In this document: positions 1 to 8,726 of the stretch, in pieces
Layout of the letters: each line of letters begins with the position of its first letter
Position numbering within the stretch: position 1 is the stretch's first letter
Assembly (NCBI GenBank): GCA_963775125.1
Contig: CAVZHQ010000002.1
Location: 806,001 to 870,000 of the forward strand
Length of the DNA stretch: 64,000 nt
Direction: 5' to 3'
DNA from: JAHECQ01 sp963775125
Lineage (GTDB): Bacteria > Actinomycetota > Acidimicrobiia > Acidimicrobiales > SZUA-35
The notes under the pieces: model-generated
Seen by the model: only the letters and a program-made list of their open reading frames with translations
What the model was told of the DNA's origin: nothing
Databases searched by the model: none
Translations under genes and position numbers: made by a program

Positions 1-485
1 GATTCCTGTTCGACCTCGGACCTGGTCCCGCGGAGCTGCATCTGCGCCACCTTCGCTATCCCGGTGCACAGGTCACCGAAACCTCCGCTCTGATCGAGTT
101 CGCCCGCCGGCTTCTTCTACCCGACCCTTCGGTCTCCGATCTTCGCCAACTCGTTGCCGACTCAGGACCGGCGAACGAGCCGGAACGGCTCGACGCGGCC
201 GCCGACCTCGCCCGCATCGTCTCCGGCTCCACCCGCCGCCCCGAGACCCACGAAGCGCTCGTCGACCTTCGCCGAACCGAAGACCTTTCCGATCTCGAGC
301 CACCGATCGACGGACGACAGATCATCGATCACCTCGGTCTGGAGCCTGGTCCGATGGTGGGCAAGATCGTCTCTGCGCTGCGCCGCCACCGGATCGACCA
401 CGGACCGTTCACCGCGGCGGAGGCGCTGGATCTCCTGCCCGACCTTGCGGCACGAGTCGGTGTCGACCGCCCGCGCGAGGCCTGA
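1..485 (+). CDS. CCA tRNA nucleotidyltransferase-like protein, C-terminal part (5' end outside window)
   Basis: The reading frame is open from the window edge (first full codon at base 3) to a TGA at 483-485, giving about 160 residues. The last 50 residues carry a segment beginning IDGRQIIDHLGLEPGPMVGK, followed by a basic helix and HGPFTAAEAL. This resembles the C-terminal end of class II CCA-adding enzymes and poly(A) polymerases (pattern LDGNEIM..LGI.PGP.VG). Those enzymes add or repair the tRNA 3' CCA. The upstream part is less typical: I do not see the usual RNRR-like patch, so the family call rests on the tail alone. In mycobacteria the CCA gene (pcnA) is also near oriC. The next gene starts 18 bases downstream on the same strand. 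Confidence 0.45.
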   Translation, partial: FLFDLGPGPAELHLRHLRYPGAQVTETSALIEFARRLLLPDPSVSDLRQLVADSGPANEPERLDAAADLARIVSGSTRRPETHEALVDLRRTEDLSDLEPPIDGRQIIDHLGLEPGPMVGKIVSALRRHRIDHGPFTAAEALDLLPDLAARVGVDRPREA

Positions 486-503
486 CTGGGTAATCTGACG
501 TCG

Positions 504-899
504 ATGAGCCCCCGCGGAAACGAAATCTCCGGCGTGGTCAGCTATCGACTGGCACGGGAGCGACTCATCCGCGCGGTCGACGAAGGTGTGACCAAACCGG
601 ATGAAGTGTGCGACGCGCAACCGGAGCTCCGCCGGGTGGCACATCATCACGCCACCAAGCTCGACGAACCCTGCCCGATCTGCCGTGGCGACGACCTGAC
701 CACTGTGCGATTCGCCTTCGGACCCGGACTCCCTGCTGCCGGACGGCTCGTCGCCAACGACGACGAGCTCCAGGTATTGCGAGGGCGCGGGCGCCCGGCA
801 ACGTGCTACCTGGTCGAGGTCTGCCGCCAGTGCTGGTGGAATCACCTCCGCGAATCCTTTGACATTTCCGGCCGGCGGATTGCGTCGTCGGCGGGCTGA
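504..899 (+). CDS. DUF5318 family protein (Rv0049-like)
   Basis: A 131-residue protein of unknown function that matches the actinobacterial DUF5318 family known next to ponA1 in mycobacteria. Visible family features are CDAQPEL near residue 36, a first Cys pair CPIC around residue 54, and a second conserved segment VEVCRQCWWNHL near residue 108. The two CxxC pairs suggest a zinc-ribbon-like fold (inference). Its TGA (897-899) shares one base with the ATG of the penicillin-binding protein gene. The same adjacency as Rv0049-ponA1 supports both calls and suggests translational coupling. The biochemical role is not known to me. Confidence 0.85.
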   Translation: MSPRGNEISGVVSYRLARERLIRAVDEGVTKPDEVCDAQPELRRVAHHHATKLDEPCPICRGDDLTTVRFAFGPGLPAAGRLVANDDELQVLRGRGRPATCYLVEVCRQCWWNHLRESFDISGRRIASSAG

Positions 900-3187
900 T
901 GGCCGGTAGACCACAGGCGTCGGCGTTCGACGACAGCACGATCGGCCAACTCCTTCTCGGAAGGCCGCGACCACCGCGCAACCGGAACCGGAACCCGTTC
1001 TGGCGTTTCCGGCGGGCACTCTTCCTGCTCGGGCTTCTGGGCTTCGGCGGTCTGGTTGGGACGTTCACCGTGTTGTCCCAGATCGAACTCGATCTCACCG
1101 GCATCGATGACCTGGCGCAGAGCGGCTATGTCTGCGCCGCCGAGGTCACCATCGACTGCAATGCAGACAACGCGGTCGCCGAGCTCTCGGCCGGCGAGGA
1201 CCGTGAGTTGGTGTCCTACAACCAGATTCCACCAGTGGTGATCCAGGCGGTGGTCGCAACCGAGGACAAGACGTTCTTCAGCCACAAGGGAGTGGACCCG
1301 GCGGGCATCGTTCGGGCGTTGTACCGAGATCTGCGCAACGAGGGGGTCCGCCAAGGTGGTTCGACCATCACCCAGCAATACGTGAAGAACACGTTCACCG
1401 GCGACGAACAGTCGTTTGGTCGCAAGCTCCGCGAGGCCACCCTCGCCGTCAAGCTCGAACGAGAGTTCACCAAGGAGCAGATTCTCGAGCGATACCTCAA
1501 CCGCATCTACTTCGGTCGAGGCGCCTACGGCATCCAGGCGGCCGCCCGAAACTACTTCGGCAAGAACGTCGAGCAACTCGATCTGGCCGATGCTGCGTTC
1601 CTCGCCGGTCTCATCCGGTCCCCGTCGCGGGCTGATCCCGCACAGGACCCCGAGGAAGCGGCAAGACGCCGCGAGGTCACCCTGGCGAGAATGGTCGAGG
1701 ACGGCTACATCACCCAGCAGCAAGCCGATGACGCAAACCTCCGCGGCTGGGAGACCATCGTTCCCGTCTCCAACCGCGAAGGGCTCGGCGTGGTGCAGGG
1801 ATCCGCGTTCGGAACCGAGTACTTCATCGAAGCGGTACGACAGGAGGTCGCCCTGATCTACCCCGAAGGCGAGCTCTACACCAGCGGACTTCGGGTCTAC
1901 ACGACGCTGCAACCCTCCCTGCAACAAGCGGCGTTCGAGGCCGTCACCGACGTCGTCGACCCTCGCGCCGACCCGAACGACCCCTCTGCATCTCTCGTTG
2001 CCGTCGACGACAAGGGCAACGTGGTCGCGATGATGGGCGGTTACGACTTCGCCGCGTCCCAGGTGAACCTGGCGCTCGGGCGGGCCGGAGGCGGATCGGG
2101 TCGACAGCCGGGTTCATCGTTCAAGCCCATCGTCCTGGCCGAGGCACTCGAGCAAGGGCTCTCGGCTCATTCGTTGTTCCCGGCCCCTTCCAGCATCACC
2201 TTGCCAAAGGCCAACGACGGTGCCGACTGGATCGTCAAAGGGGGCGGGAGCCCTGACGGTTACCGAGACCTCATCGACGCGCTTCGGATCTCGAGCAACG
2301 TGGTGTACGCCCAACTCATGGTCACCATCGGCCCGGACACCGTGGTCGATCTGGCGGAACGGCTCGGTGTCTCCGCCGAACTCCCCGCAGTCAACTCTCT
2401 CGTACTGGGTTCGGGAGAGGTTTCCGTCCTCGACATGGCTGCGGCCTACTCGACCATCGCCAATACCGGAGTTCGCTACGCTCCCGTGTTCATCGAACGC
2501 ATCGAAGGACCCAAGGGCACGTGTTGGTACCCGTCCGGCGGCGTGTGCGCCCCGGCCGGACCCGGCCGCACCCCGACGGATCCTGCAGCCATCTCGCCCG
2601 AGACCTCCCAGACAGTCACCTACGCGCTCGAACAGGTGGTGAACGCCGGTACCGGCGAACTGGCGCAGTTCAGTGAGCCGGCGGCAGGAAAGACGGGCAC
2701 CACCCAGGACAACCGCGACGCCTGGTTCGTCGGGTTCACCTGCCGACTCACAAGCGCCGTTTGGATGGGCTATGCGGGTGGGCCCGGCGAACCGATTCGA
2801 ACGATGGACGACTTCCGCGGGATCGAGGTCCACGGTGGCGACTTCCCCGCGGAAATCTGGTCCTCGTTCATGCAAAAGGCCGCTGACCTTCGGATCCAGG
2901 CCGGGGGGGAGCCGTGCGAAACCCTGAATGGAAGGGACGTCGCCGGAGGCAAGCTGCTGAACCCGCAACTTTCCACCACCACGCTCCCCCTCTGCGTCCC
3001 GCCCGGAACCGACCCGTCCAGCACCAACCCGTCGACCGGACCCGACCCCACGGTGCCGGGCGACGGTGACAGCGGCCTCACCCACCACTGCGCCGTGCGC
3101 GCCCGACCCCAACGCTCCGACAACCGAGACGTCCGGCACGGCCGCCGTCGACCCCGAGGTCGATCCCGACGGCGGGCCCGACGATGA
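899..3187 (+). CDS. ponA: Bifunctional class A penicillin-binding protein (PonA type)
   Basis: Peptidoglycan glycosyltransferase/transpeptidase acting at the outer face of the membrane. A short cytoplasmic tail is followed by a membrane anchor at residues 40-60. The glycosyltransferase domain (about 100-280) has the catalytic Glu in the TEDKTFFSHKG segment and the QGGSTITQQ motif. The transpeptidase domain has Ser406 in SSFK, SSN at 465-467 and KTG at 598-600, so all key residues are present. After residue 720 the frame becomes an Arg-rich tail ending at 3187. The next frame, to a TGA at 3300-3302, instead reads a Pro/Thr/Asp tail ending in APDDDQ, which is typical of these proteins. A one-base shift near 3045-3080 is therefore likely. 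The gene sits between DUF5318 and the rpsF operon, as in mycobacteria. Confidence 0.95.
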   Translation: MAGRPQASAFDDSTIGQLLLGRPRPPRNRNRNPFWRFRRALFLLGLLGFGGLVGTFTVLSQIELDLTGIDDLAQSGYVCAAEVTIDCNADNAVAELSAGEDRELVSYNQIPPVVIQAVVATEDKTFFSHKGVDPAGIVRALYRDLRNEGVRQGGSTITQQYVKNTFTGDEQSFGRKLREATLAVKLEREFTKEQILERYLNRIYFGRGAYGIQAAARNYFGKNVEQLDLADAAFLAGLIRSPSRADPAQDPEEAARRREVTLARMVEDGYITQQQADDANLRGWETIVPVSNREGLGVVQGSAFGTEYFIEAVRQEVALIYPEGELYTSGLRVYTTLQPSLQQAAFEAVTDVVDPRADPNDPSASLVAVDDKGNVVAMMGGYDFAASQVNLALGRAGGGSGRQPGSSFKPIVLAEALEQGLSAHSLFPAPSSITLPKANDGADWIVKGGGSPDGYRDLIDALRISSNVVYAQLMVTIGPDTVVDLAERLGVSAELPAVNSLVLGSGEVSVLDMAAAYSTIANTGVRYAPVFIERIEGPKGTCWYPSGGVCAPAGPGRTPTDPAAISPETSQTVTYALEQVVNAGTGELAQFSEPAAGKTGTTQDNRDAWFVGFTCRLTSAVWMGYAGGPGEPIRTMDDFRGIEVHGGDFPAEIWSSFMQKAADLRIQAGGEPCETLNGRDVAGGKLLNPQLSTTTLPLCVPPGTDPSSTNPSTGPDPTVPGDGDSGLTHHCAVRARPQRSDNRDVRHGRRRPRGRSRRRARR

Positions 3188-3475
3188 TGTGGAGCCGGAG
3201 CCCGATGACCCCGGCGACATCACCACGACGACCTCGGCGAGCACCAGCACCAGCGCGTCGACCACCACCGCAACCGGGGCCGCTCCCGACGACGATCAGT
3301 GACGCTCGGCACCTCTCGGAGCCATTGCGTGCTGGTCCCGCTACTCTGGGTCGGTTCCGATCGGGATTTCCGGTCGGGTGGGTTCGCCGACTGGCGTCTT
3401 GGTCCTCACTGAAGGACCACTGTCACGTGAACCAAGCCCAGTACACCCGCCCGACAGTTCGGGCAAGGAGTTTCC

Positions 3476-4879
3476 ATGTCCTCCCCCTCGTTCGCCGATC
3501 TCGGCGTGCCTCAGAACATCACGGCCGCGCTCGCAGCGCGCGGCATTCTCGAACCCTTCGAGATCCAGTCGGCCGCCATTGCCGACGTCCTGGCCGGCAA
3601 GGACGTTTGCGGTCGGGCGCCTACCGGCTCCGGTAAGACGCTCGCCTTCGGCATCCCGCTCGTTGCCACCGCCGCCCAAGGCCTTCCCTATCATCCCCGG
3701 GCGCTGATCCTGGTGCCCACCCGAGAGCTGGCCGACCAGATCACGACCGAGCTCGAAACCTTCGCCGGCCGGGTCCGGGTGCACGCCGTGTACGGCGGCG
3801 TCGGCTACGGCGGCCAGCGAGCTGCCCTGAAGCGCGGCGTCGACATTCTCGTCGCCTGCCCCGGCCGCCTCGAAGACCTCATCGAGCAGGGTTCGATCCG
3901 GCTCAAGGACGTCGACAAGGTTGTCATCGACGAGGCCGATCGTATGGCCGACATGGGCTTCCTGCCCGCGGTGCGACGCATTCTCGACATGACCTCCTCG
4001 GAGCGACAGACCGTTCTCTTCTCGGCAACGCTCGACGGTGACGTCGCCCGCATCATCAACGAGTACCAGCACAATCCGGTACGCCATGAGGTCAAGCCCG
4101 TCGGTAACGACGCATCGAAGGCGGAGCACGTCTTCTGGCTGACCAACCGCGACGACCGTGTCGAGGTCACCAGCCAGATCATCGCCAATGCTTGGCCCTC
4201 CATCGTGTTCTGCCGCACCCGGCACGGTGCCGACCGGCTCGCCCGTCAGCTCGAGCAAAAGGGCATCGTTGCCGCGCCCATCCACGGTGGACGGAGTCAG
4301 AGCCAGCGCACTCGTGCGCTCGAAGACTTCATGGGCACCCGTGTCCAAGCCCTGATCGCCACCGACGTCGCCGCTCGCGGCATCCATGTCGACGGTGTGA
4401 GTTCGGTGATCCACTTCGATCCCCCCGAAGATCACAAGGCGTACATCCACCGGTCCGGTCGTACGGCCCACGCCGGGGAGACCGGTCTCGTTGTCTCGCT
4501 CCTGATGCATGACCAGGTCAAGGCAGCGAAGCTGATGCAGCGCCAGATCAAGTTGGATACCCCCCCGGTCAAGGTCGACGCATCCGGGTTGTCCGGAGCG
4601 CTTTCCGACCTCGGTCTCGCGCCGGCGGCACCGTTCGTTCCGGCCCCCGCCGCACGTCCGTCCAAGCCCAAGACCCACAGCAGTCGCCCCGGCGGACCAC
4701 GTGGCGGTCGTCCTGAAGGCCGTTCACGGTCCCCCAAGGCCGGCAAGCCGCGCACGGGCGCGGGTCCCGGAACCTCCGGTCCCGCCCGAACCGGCAGCAG
4801 CCGGTCTGGCGCACCCCGTGCTGCCTCACCACGGCCCGCCGGACCGCGGTCTGGCGCGCCCCGGTCAACTTCGCGCTGA
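3476..4879 (+). CDS. DEAD-box RNA helicase, RhlE-like, with basic RG-rich tail
   Basis: ATP-dependent RNA helicase of 467 residues. The helicase motifs are in order: Q-motif region (ILEPFEIQSAAI), Walker A APTGSGKT near residue 45, PTREL, DEAD in VIDEADRMADMGF, SAT in LFSATLDGD, and HRSGRTAHAG near residue 325. Residues after about 380 form a low-complexity basic Gly/Pro/Arg/Ser tail, typical of RNA-binding extensions. The ATG is preceded by AAGGAG eight bases upstream. About 170 bases of non-coding leader separate it from ponA. A second, closely similar helicase lies at 10527-11810. Likely roles are RNA remodelling or cold adaptation; the exact substrate is unknown. Confidence 0.9.
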   Translation: MSSPSFADLGVPQNITAALAARGILEPFEIQSAAIADVLAGKDVCGRAPTGSGKTLAFGIPLVATAAQGLPYHPRALILVPTRELADQITTELETFAGRVRVHAVYGGVGYGGQRAALKRGVDILVACPGRLEDLIEQGSIRLKDVDKVVIDEADRMADMGFLPAVRRILDMTSSERQTVLFSATLDGDVARIINEYQHNPVRHEVKPVGNDASKAEHVFWLTNRDDRVEVTSQIIANAWPSIVFCRTRHGADRLARQLEQKGIVAAPIHGGRSQSQRTRALEDFMGTRVQALIATDVAARGIHVDGVSSVIHFDPPEDHKAYIHRSGRTAHAGETGLVVSLLMHDQVKAAKLMQRQIKLDTPPVKVDASGLSGALSDLGLAPAAPFVPAPAARPSKPKTHSSRPGGPRGGRPEGRSRSPKAGKPRTGAGPGTSGPARTGSSRSGAPRAASPRPAGPRSGAPRSTSR

Positions 4880-4993
4880 TTCCAGCTACCCTTCACCACG
4901 TCTTGTCGGCAGGCTTCGAGCTCTGCCCGGTGAACCAAAGACCCTGCCCCGAAGTCCGGGGCCCCGGTTCCGACCGGGTCCACAGGGAGGTAC

Positions 4994-5323
4994 ATGCCCG
5001 TGCGGGCTTATGAACTCATGATCGTTTTCAAGGCCGACACCGAGGAGTCGGCCGTTCAGACCACCATCAACCGGTTGGGCGAAATGGCCAAGGTTGATGG
5101 TGGCTCCCTCGAGAAGATCGACAAGTGGGGCGTCCGTCGCTTCGCTTACGAGATCAAGCACCAGTGGGAGGGCTTCTACGTCGTCCTCGAGTTCCTGGCT
5201 CCCAATGCGTTGAGCGAGATCGATCGCACGCTTCGCATCGCGGATGGTGTCATCCGCCACAAGTTCATGCGGCTGCCCCTCGGGGAGGCCCACAAGCGTG
5301 GGCTCGCCGCTGCAACGGCCTAG
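4994..5323 (+). CDS. rpsF: 30S ribosomal protein bS6
   Basis: First gene of the conserved rpsF-ssb-rpsR-rplI operon. The 109-residue product has the bS6 start (RAYELMIVFKAD) and the core WGVRRFAYEIKHQWEGFYVV, which binds next to bS18 in the small subunit platform. Length is normal for the family. The ATG is preceded by GGGAGG seven bases upstream. It ends 11 bases before the ssb start, with the ssb ribosome binding site AGGAGG directly after the stop codon, which indicates co-translation. Confidence 0.97.
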   Translation: MPVRAYELMIVFKADTEESAVQTTINRLGEMAKVDGGSLEKIDKWGVRRFAYEIKHQWEGFYVVLEFLAPNALSEIDRTLRIADGVIRHKFMRLPLGEAHKRGLAAATA

Positions 5324-5334
5324 GAGGCCAAGCC

Positions 5335-5793
5335 ATGGCAATGGACAACACGGTCACGATTACGGGAAACGCAACCCGCGAACCCGAGCTCCGTTTCACT
5401 CCGGGTGGACAGCCCGTCGCCAGTTTCGGCGTCGCGGTCAACCGTCGCTGGCAGAATCGTCAGACCCAGGAGTGGGAAGAAGCGACATCGTTCATCGATG
5501 TGACCTGCTGGGCCCAACTGGCCGAGAACGCAGCCGAATCCGTCGCCCGGGGTACCCGGGTCACGGTTACCGGACGCCTCGACCAACGCAGCTGGGAAAC
5601 AGACAACGGCGAACGACGCTCCAAGATCGAAATCGTCGCCGATGACGTGGCCGTCAGCCTTCGCTGGGCCACCGCCACCGTCAACCGTAACGCTCCCCGT
5701 GAGGGCGCTGGCGGCGGAGACGGACGATCATTTGGTGGACCTGCGCCGCAGGATTCCGCTCCCGCCTATCAACCTGACGAGGAACCGTTCTAA
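5335..5793 (+). CDS. ssb: Single-stranded DNA-binding protein
   Basis: A 152-residue OB-fold SSB that coats single-stranded DNA in replication and repair. It opens with MAMDNTVTITGNATREPELR, and the strand WEEATSFIDVTCWAQLAENA lies in the DNA-binding core. A Gly-rich linker follows, and the acidic tip DEEPF recruits partner proteins. I chose the ATG at 5335 because it follows AGGAGG and matches the family start; the longer open frame upstream overlaps rpsF. Its stop TAA overlaps the ATG of rpsR by one base. Confidence 0.97.
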   Translation: MAMDNTVTITGNATREPELRFTPGGQPVASFGVAVNRRWQNRQTQEWEEATSFIDVTCWAQLAENAAESVARGTRVTVTGRLDQRSWETDNGERRSKIEIVADDVAVSLRWATATVNRNAPREGAGGGDGRSFGGPAPQDSAPAYQPDEEPF

Positions 5794-6194
5794 TGGCCGG
5801 ACCAAAAGCCCCCCGTATGGGCGGCAAGCCCAAAGATTCCGCACGACGCGGCAAGAAGAAGATCAGCCCCATCTCGACGGAGCGTCTCGACTACATCGAC
5901 TACAAGGATGTCGATCTGCTGCGCCGCTTCGTCTCCGATCGGGCCAAGATCCGTGGTCGATACGCAACCGGCAATGACTCCCAGCAGCAGAAGGTCGTCA
6001 GCACCGCGGTGAAGAACGCTCGCGAGATGGGCCTGCTCCCCTACGCCAGCCGAGTCACCACGATGCGCCGCGGTCGCGGAGGCCGTCGCGACGACGAGCG
6101 AGGCGAACGTCCGGAGCGGGACGGAAGCCCCGAGGTCGAGGTCCTGGAAATCGATGAGTTCGCCGGTGGCGACGAGAACGAAGGGGACGAGTAA
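5793..6194 (+). CDS. rpsR: 30S ribosomal protein bS18 with unusual acidic C-terminal extension
   Basis: The bS18 core lies at about residues 20-88, including LDYIDYKDVDLLRRFVSD and the segment AREMGLLPYAS. It binds 16S rRNA beside bS6. The protein has 133 residues, whereas bS18 is usually 75-95. The extra 45 residues are an Arg/Gly patch (RRGRGGRR) followed by a strongly acidic tail ending in GGDENEGDE. The zinc-binding Cys residues of C-plus bS18 are absent, so this is the zinc-independent type. It is translationally coupled with ssb upstream and directly abuts rplI downstream (TAA then ATG). Confidence 0.95.
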   Translation: MAGPKAPRMGGKPKDSARRGKKKISPISTERLDYIDYKDVDLLRRFVSDRAKIRGRYATGNDSQQQKVVSTAVKNAREMGLLPYASRVTTMRRGRGGRRDDERGERPERDGSPEVEVLEIDEFAGGDENEGDE

Positions 6195-6641
6195 ATGCGC
6201 ATCGTTCTGCATCAAGTTGTCCGCGGACTCGGGAACCGAGGCGATGTCCTCGACGTCGCCGACGGCTACGCCCGCAACTTCCTCATCCCCCAAGGTCTCG
6301 CCCAACGGGCCAACGCCGGTGTCGAAGCACAGGCCGAGGCCATGCGCAAGGCATGGAATCAGAAGAACACCCAGCAGCGCGAAGCAGCCGAAGAGGTGGC
6401 CAAGACCCTCGTGGCCAAGACCATCGTCATCGCCGCTCGGGCCAGCGGTGAGGGCAAGCTGTTCGGTTCGGTCAATACTGGCGACATCGCTGAGGCCATC
6501 GAGGCTCAAACCGGCGTGGTTCTCGACCGCAAGTCGATCCATCTCGAGGAAGGAATTCGGTCCGTGGGAACGCACTCGGTGAAGGTGCAGCCCCACAACG
6601 ACGTCGAGTTCCCGGTGACCCTCGAGGTCTCGGCCCTCTAA
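6195..6641 (+). CDS. rplI: 50S ribosomal protein bL9
   Basis: A 148-residue bL9 that binds 23S rRNA and extends from the L1 stalk base. The N-terminal domain has the family signature GNRGDVLDVADGYARNFLIP, followed by the long central helix rich in A/E/K and a C-terminal domain ending VTLEVSAL. The ATG immediately follows the rpsR stop codon. It is the last ribosomal gene of the operon; the 245-base gap to dnaB contains a DnaA-box cluster. Confidence 0.97.
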   Translation: MRIVLHQVVRGLGNRGDVLDVADGYARNFLIPQGLAQRANAGVEAQAEAMRKAWNQKNTQQREAAEEVAKTLVAKTIVIAARASGEGKLFGSVNTGDIAEAIEAQTGVVLDRKSIHLEEGIRSVGTHSVKVQPHNDVEFPVTLEVSAL

Positions 6642-6768
6642 CCGGCCGAGGCTGCACCTCCAGACAACCATCCAACCAAACCGCAGGGCTGTCGTGGGCC
6701 ACTGAGGATCGCGAGCCGTGGGTCTCGCCCAACCGCTTGCGCAAGCATCGGCAGGGTTCCGCAACTAG

Positions 6769-6862
6769 CTATCCACAGTGGTCCACAGGTTTTTCCACAA
6801 TCCGCGGAAGACCCACAGGTTTGTCCACAGATATTGTCGGGTTGACCCACTAGAGATCCACA
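6769..6862 (+). promoter_or_regulatory. Cluster of five DnaA-box-like 9-mers upstream of dnaB
   Basis: Within 94 bases there are five matches to TTATCCACA on the same strand: CTATCCACA (6769-6777), TGGTCCACA (6779-6787), TTTTCCACA (6791-6799), TTGTCCACA (6821-6829) and AGATCCACA (6854-6862). The first, third and fourth have one mismatch and the others two. Such density is unlikely by chance and matches the boxes seen at dnaA in this window. The probable role is DnaA control of dnaB transcription (inference). Confidence 0.6.
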
Positions 6863-6886
6863 GCGTGGGTGGAGGAGGATCGCAGC

Positions 6887-8296
6887 ATGCAAGATTCGGC
6901 GGGAGACCGCAGCCGGTCCGGTTCGGTCAACACTGCCTCGAACACGTCCGGTTCACCGCGACTTCCGCCCCGCAACCTCCAGGCCGAAGAGTCGGTGCTC
7001 GGGGCCATGCTGCTCAGCCGCGAGGCAATCGCTGACGTTGTGGAACTGCTCGAACCCGAGCACTTCTACAAACCGGCACATGGCCACATCTTCGAGGCCA
7101 TTCTGAGCCTCTACGGCGCAGGTGAACCAGTCGATGCGGTCAGCGTCGGCGAAGAACTCCGCCGAGCCGGACTCCTCGACTCGGTCGGTGGACCGAGCGT
7201 GTTCATCGATCTACAAGCCGTCACGCCCGCCGTCGGCAGCGCCGGCCATTACGCCAAGATCGTCGAGGAGCACGCCCTCCTCCGGCGCCTGATCTCGGTG
7301 AGCAACGAAATTGCCGAGATGGCGTACCGGGTTCCCGACGACGTCGTGAAAGCGGTCGACGACGCCGAAGCCCGCATGTTCGACGTCGCACAGCGGCGCG
7401 TGGCCAATACCACCGCTCCGATCAAAGATCTGCTCTCGGCGAACCTCGATCGTCTCGAATGGCTCTACGAGAAGGGCGAGTCGATCACCGGTGTTCCCAC
7501 CGGTTATACCGACCTCGACAACCTGCTCTCGGGACTCCAGCCCAACGCGTTCTACGTCGTCGGCGCTCGTCCCGCCATGGGGAAGACGGCGTTCGCTCTC
7601 GGGATGGCGACCAACGCGGCGATGAAGTCGGGCAAGCCGGTGCTGGTCTTCTCGCTCGAGATGAGTCAGCTCGAACTCTCCCAACGCATCCTTTGCTCTG
7701 ACGCCAAGGTCGATGCCACTCGGGTCAAGACCGGCAAGCTCGACGAAAGCGACTGGACCCGCATCAGCCATTCGGTCGGACGTTTGGCCGAGGCTCCCAT
7801 CTTCATCGATGACAATCCGCACACGTCCGTGATGGAAATCCGGGCGAAGGCTCGGCGTCTCCAGAGCCGAGTCGGTGAGCTGGGGATGGTGGTCGTCGAC
7901 TACATCCAGCTCATGTCCGGTCGAGCAAACGCCGAGAGTCGCCAGGTCGAGGTGTCCGAAATCAGTCGAAATCTCAAGATCCTCGCCCGTGAACTCCAAG
8001 CCCCGGTCATTGCGCTGGCACAGCTCAATCGAGGTCTCGAGCAACGCCAGGACAAACGGCCGATGTTGTCCGACCTTCGTGAGTCCGGGGCCCTCGAACA
8101 GGATGCCGACGTCGTGATGTTCCTGTACCGCGACGAGATCTACAACGCCGAGAGCGACCAGCAGGGCATCGCTGAGGTCATCGTGGCCAAGCACCGAAAT
8201 GGTCCCACGAGCACCGTCAAACTCGCATTCCTCGGGAAGTACACACGCTTCGAGAACATGGCCCGCCAACAGGTGCCGGCAACGAGCGAGTTCTAG
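6887..8296 (+). CDS. dnaB: Replicative DNA helicase DnaB
   Basis: Hexameric helicase of the replication fork. The N-terminal domain starts near PPRNLQAEESVLGAMLLS and the linker follows around residue 150. The RecA-like ATPase domain has Walker A GARPAMGKT, the B-type segment VVVDYIQLMSG and the DRRESGALEQDAD-type region (here DLRESGALEQDADVV). The protein has 469 residues and no intein. I chose ATG 6887 because GGAGGAGG stands about eight bases upstream; a GTG at 6869 is also in frame. The upstream DnaA boxes and the DciA gene at 34211 are its likely regulatory and loading partners. Confidence 0.97.
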   Translation: MQDSAGDRSRSGSVNTASNTSGSPRLPPRNLQAEESVLGAMLLSREAIADVVELLEPEHFYKPAHGHIFEAILSLYGAGEPVDAVSVGEELRRAGLLDSVGGPSVFIDLQAVTPAVGSAGHYAKIVEEHALLRRLISVSNEIAEMAYRVPDDVVKAVDDAEARMFDVAQRRVANTTAPIKDLLSANLDRLEWLYEKGESITGVPTGYTDLDNLLSGLQPNAFYVVGARPAMGKTAFALGMATNAAMKSGKPVLVFSLEMSQLELSQRILCSDAKVDATRVKTGKLDESDWTRISHSVGRLAEAPIFIDDNPHTSVMEIRAKARRLQSRVGELGMVVVDYIQLMSGRANAESRQVEVSEISRNLKILARELQAPVIALAQLNRGLEQRQDKRPMLSDLRESGALEQDADVVMFLYRDEIYNAESDQQGIAEVIVAKHRNGPTSTVKLAFLGKYTRFENMARQQVPATSEF

Positions 8297-8300
8297 CGCA

Positions 8301-8326
8301 ACAGACTCGGCCCCGAATCAGTCTGT
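8301..8326. terminator. Hairpin between convergent dnaB and small membrane gene
   Basis: ACAGACT (8301-8307) pairs with AGTCTGT (8320-8326) around a 12-base loop. It lies just after the dnaB stop and overlaps the end of the opposite small gene. There is no clear T-run, so a factor-assisted or bidirectional terminator is most likely. Confidence 0.4.
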
Positions 8327-8587
8327 CTGCACGAAGAAGGCCGGAGGCGGTTGCTCGGTCGTGTCGGACTCGGTCGCCTGGTTGACGACGGCGACCAACG
8401 ACAGGCACGCCGCGGCCCCCAGAAGCACCTCGAAGACCCGGTCACTGCGACGACGCAGGCGACGGAGTTCCACGATCTGGGCCGAGACGGCAGGGTTGAC
8501 CGACGGATCGAAGGCAACAGGACGCGGTCGAGCCCTTCGGGTCGAAGCGATCTTCCGCGTCGGCTTGTTCTTGACAGCTACCTGCAT
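8318..8587 (-). CDS. Small basic membrane protein, unknown function
   Basis: An 89-residue protein with a basic N-terminal half (KNKPTRKIASTRRARPRP) and a predicted membrane helix at about residues 53-69 (FEVLLGAAACLSLVAVV), then a short polar tail. I chose the ATG at 8587; the reading frame is open further upstream, but that part looks like out-of-frame high-GC sequence. It converges on dnaB. I recognise no family. The basic start and single membrane span suggest a cytoplasm-in anchor. Confidence 0.5.
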   Translation of the reverse strand: MQVAVKNKPTRKIASTRRARPRPVAFDPSVNPAVSAQIVELRRLRRRSDRVFEVLLGAAACLSLVAVVNQATESDTTEQPPPAFFVQTD

Positions 8588-8726
8588 CACTTGTCTGGCC
8601 TTCCTGTCCCCGGGCGAACCATTGGGGACATCTCTTGCATCGGCCAACCCGTCCGGTGCCTTGAGCCCTTGGGCACTTCTAACCAGCGCTGAGTCAGAAG
8701 ACCTATCGGACCAGAACCGAGAGAAG

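Noticed and set aside
162..1927. Long minus-strand open frames opposite the DUF5318 and ponA genes
   Set aside because: They are antisense to well-supported genes, have no recognisable domains, and show the composition expected of high-GC shadows.
3341..4678. A 445-residue minus-strand open frame opposite the first helicase
   Set aside because: The plus-strand helicase has every family motif; the antisense product is low complexity and matches nothing I know.
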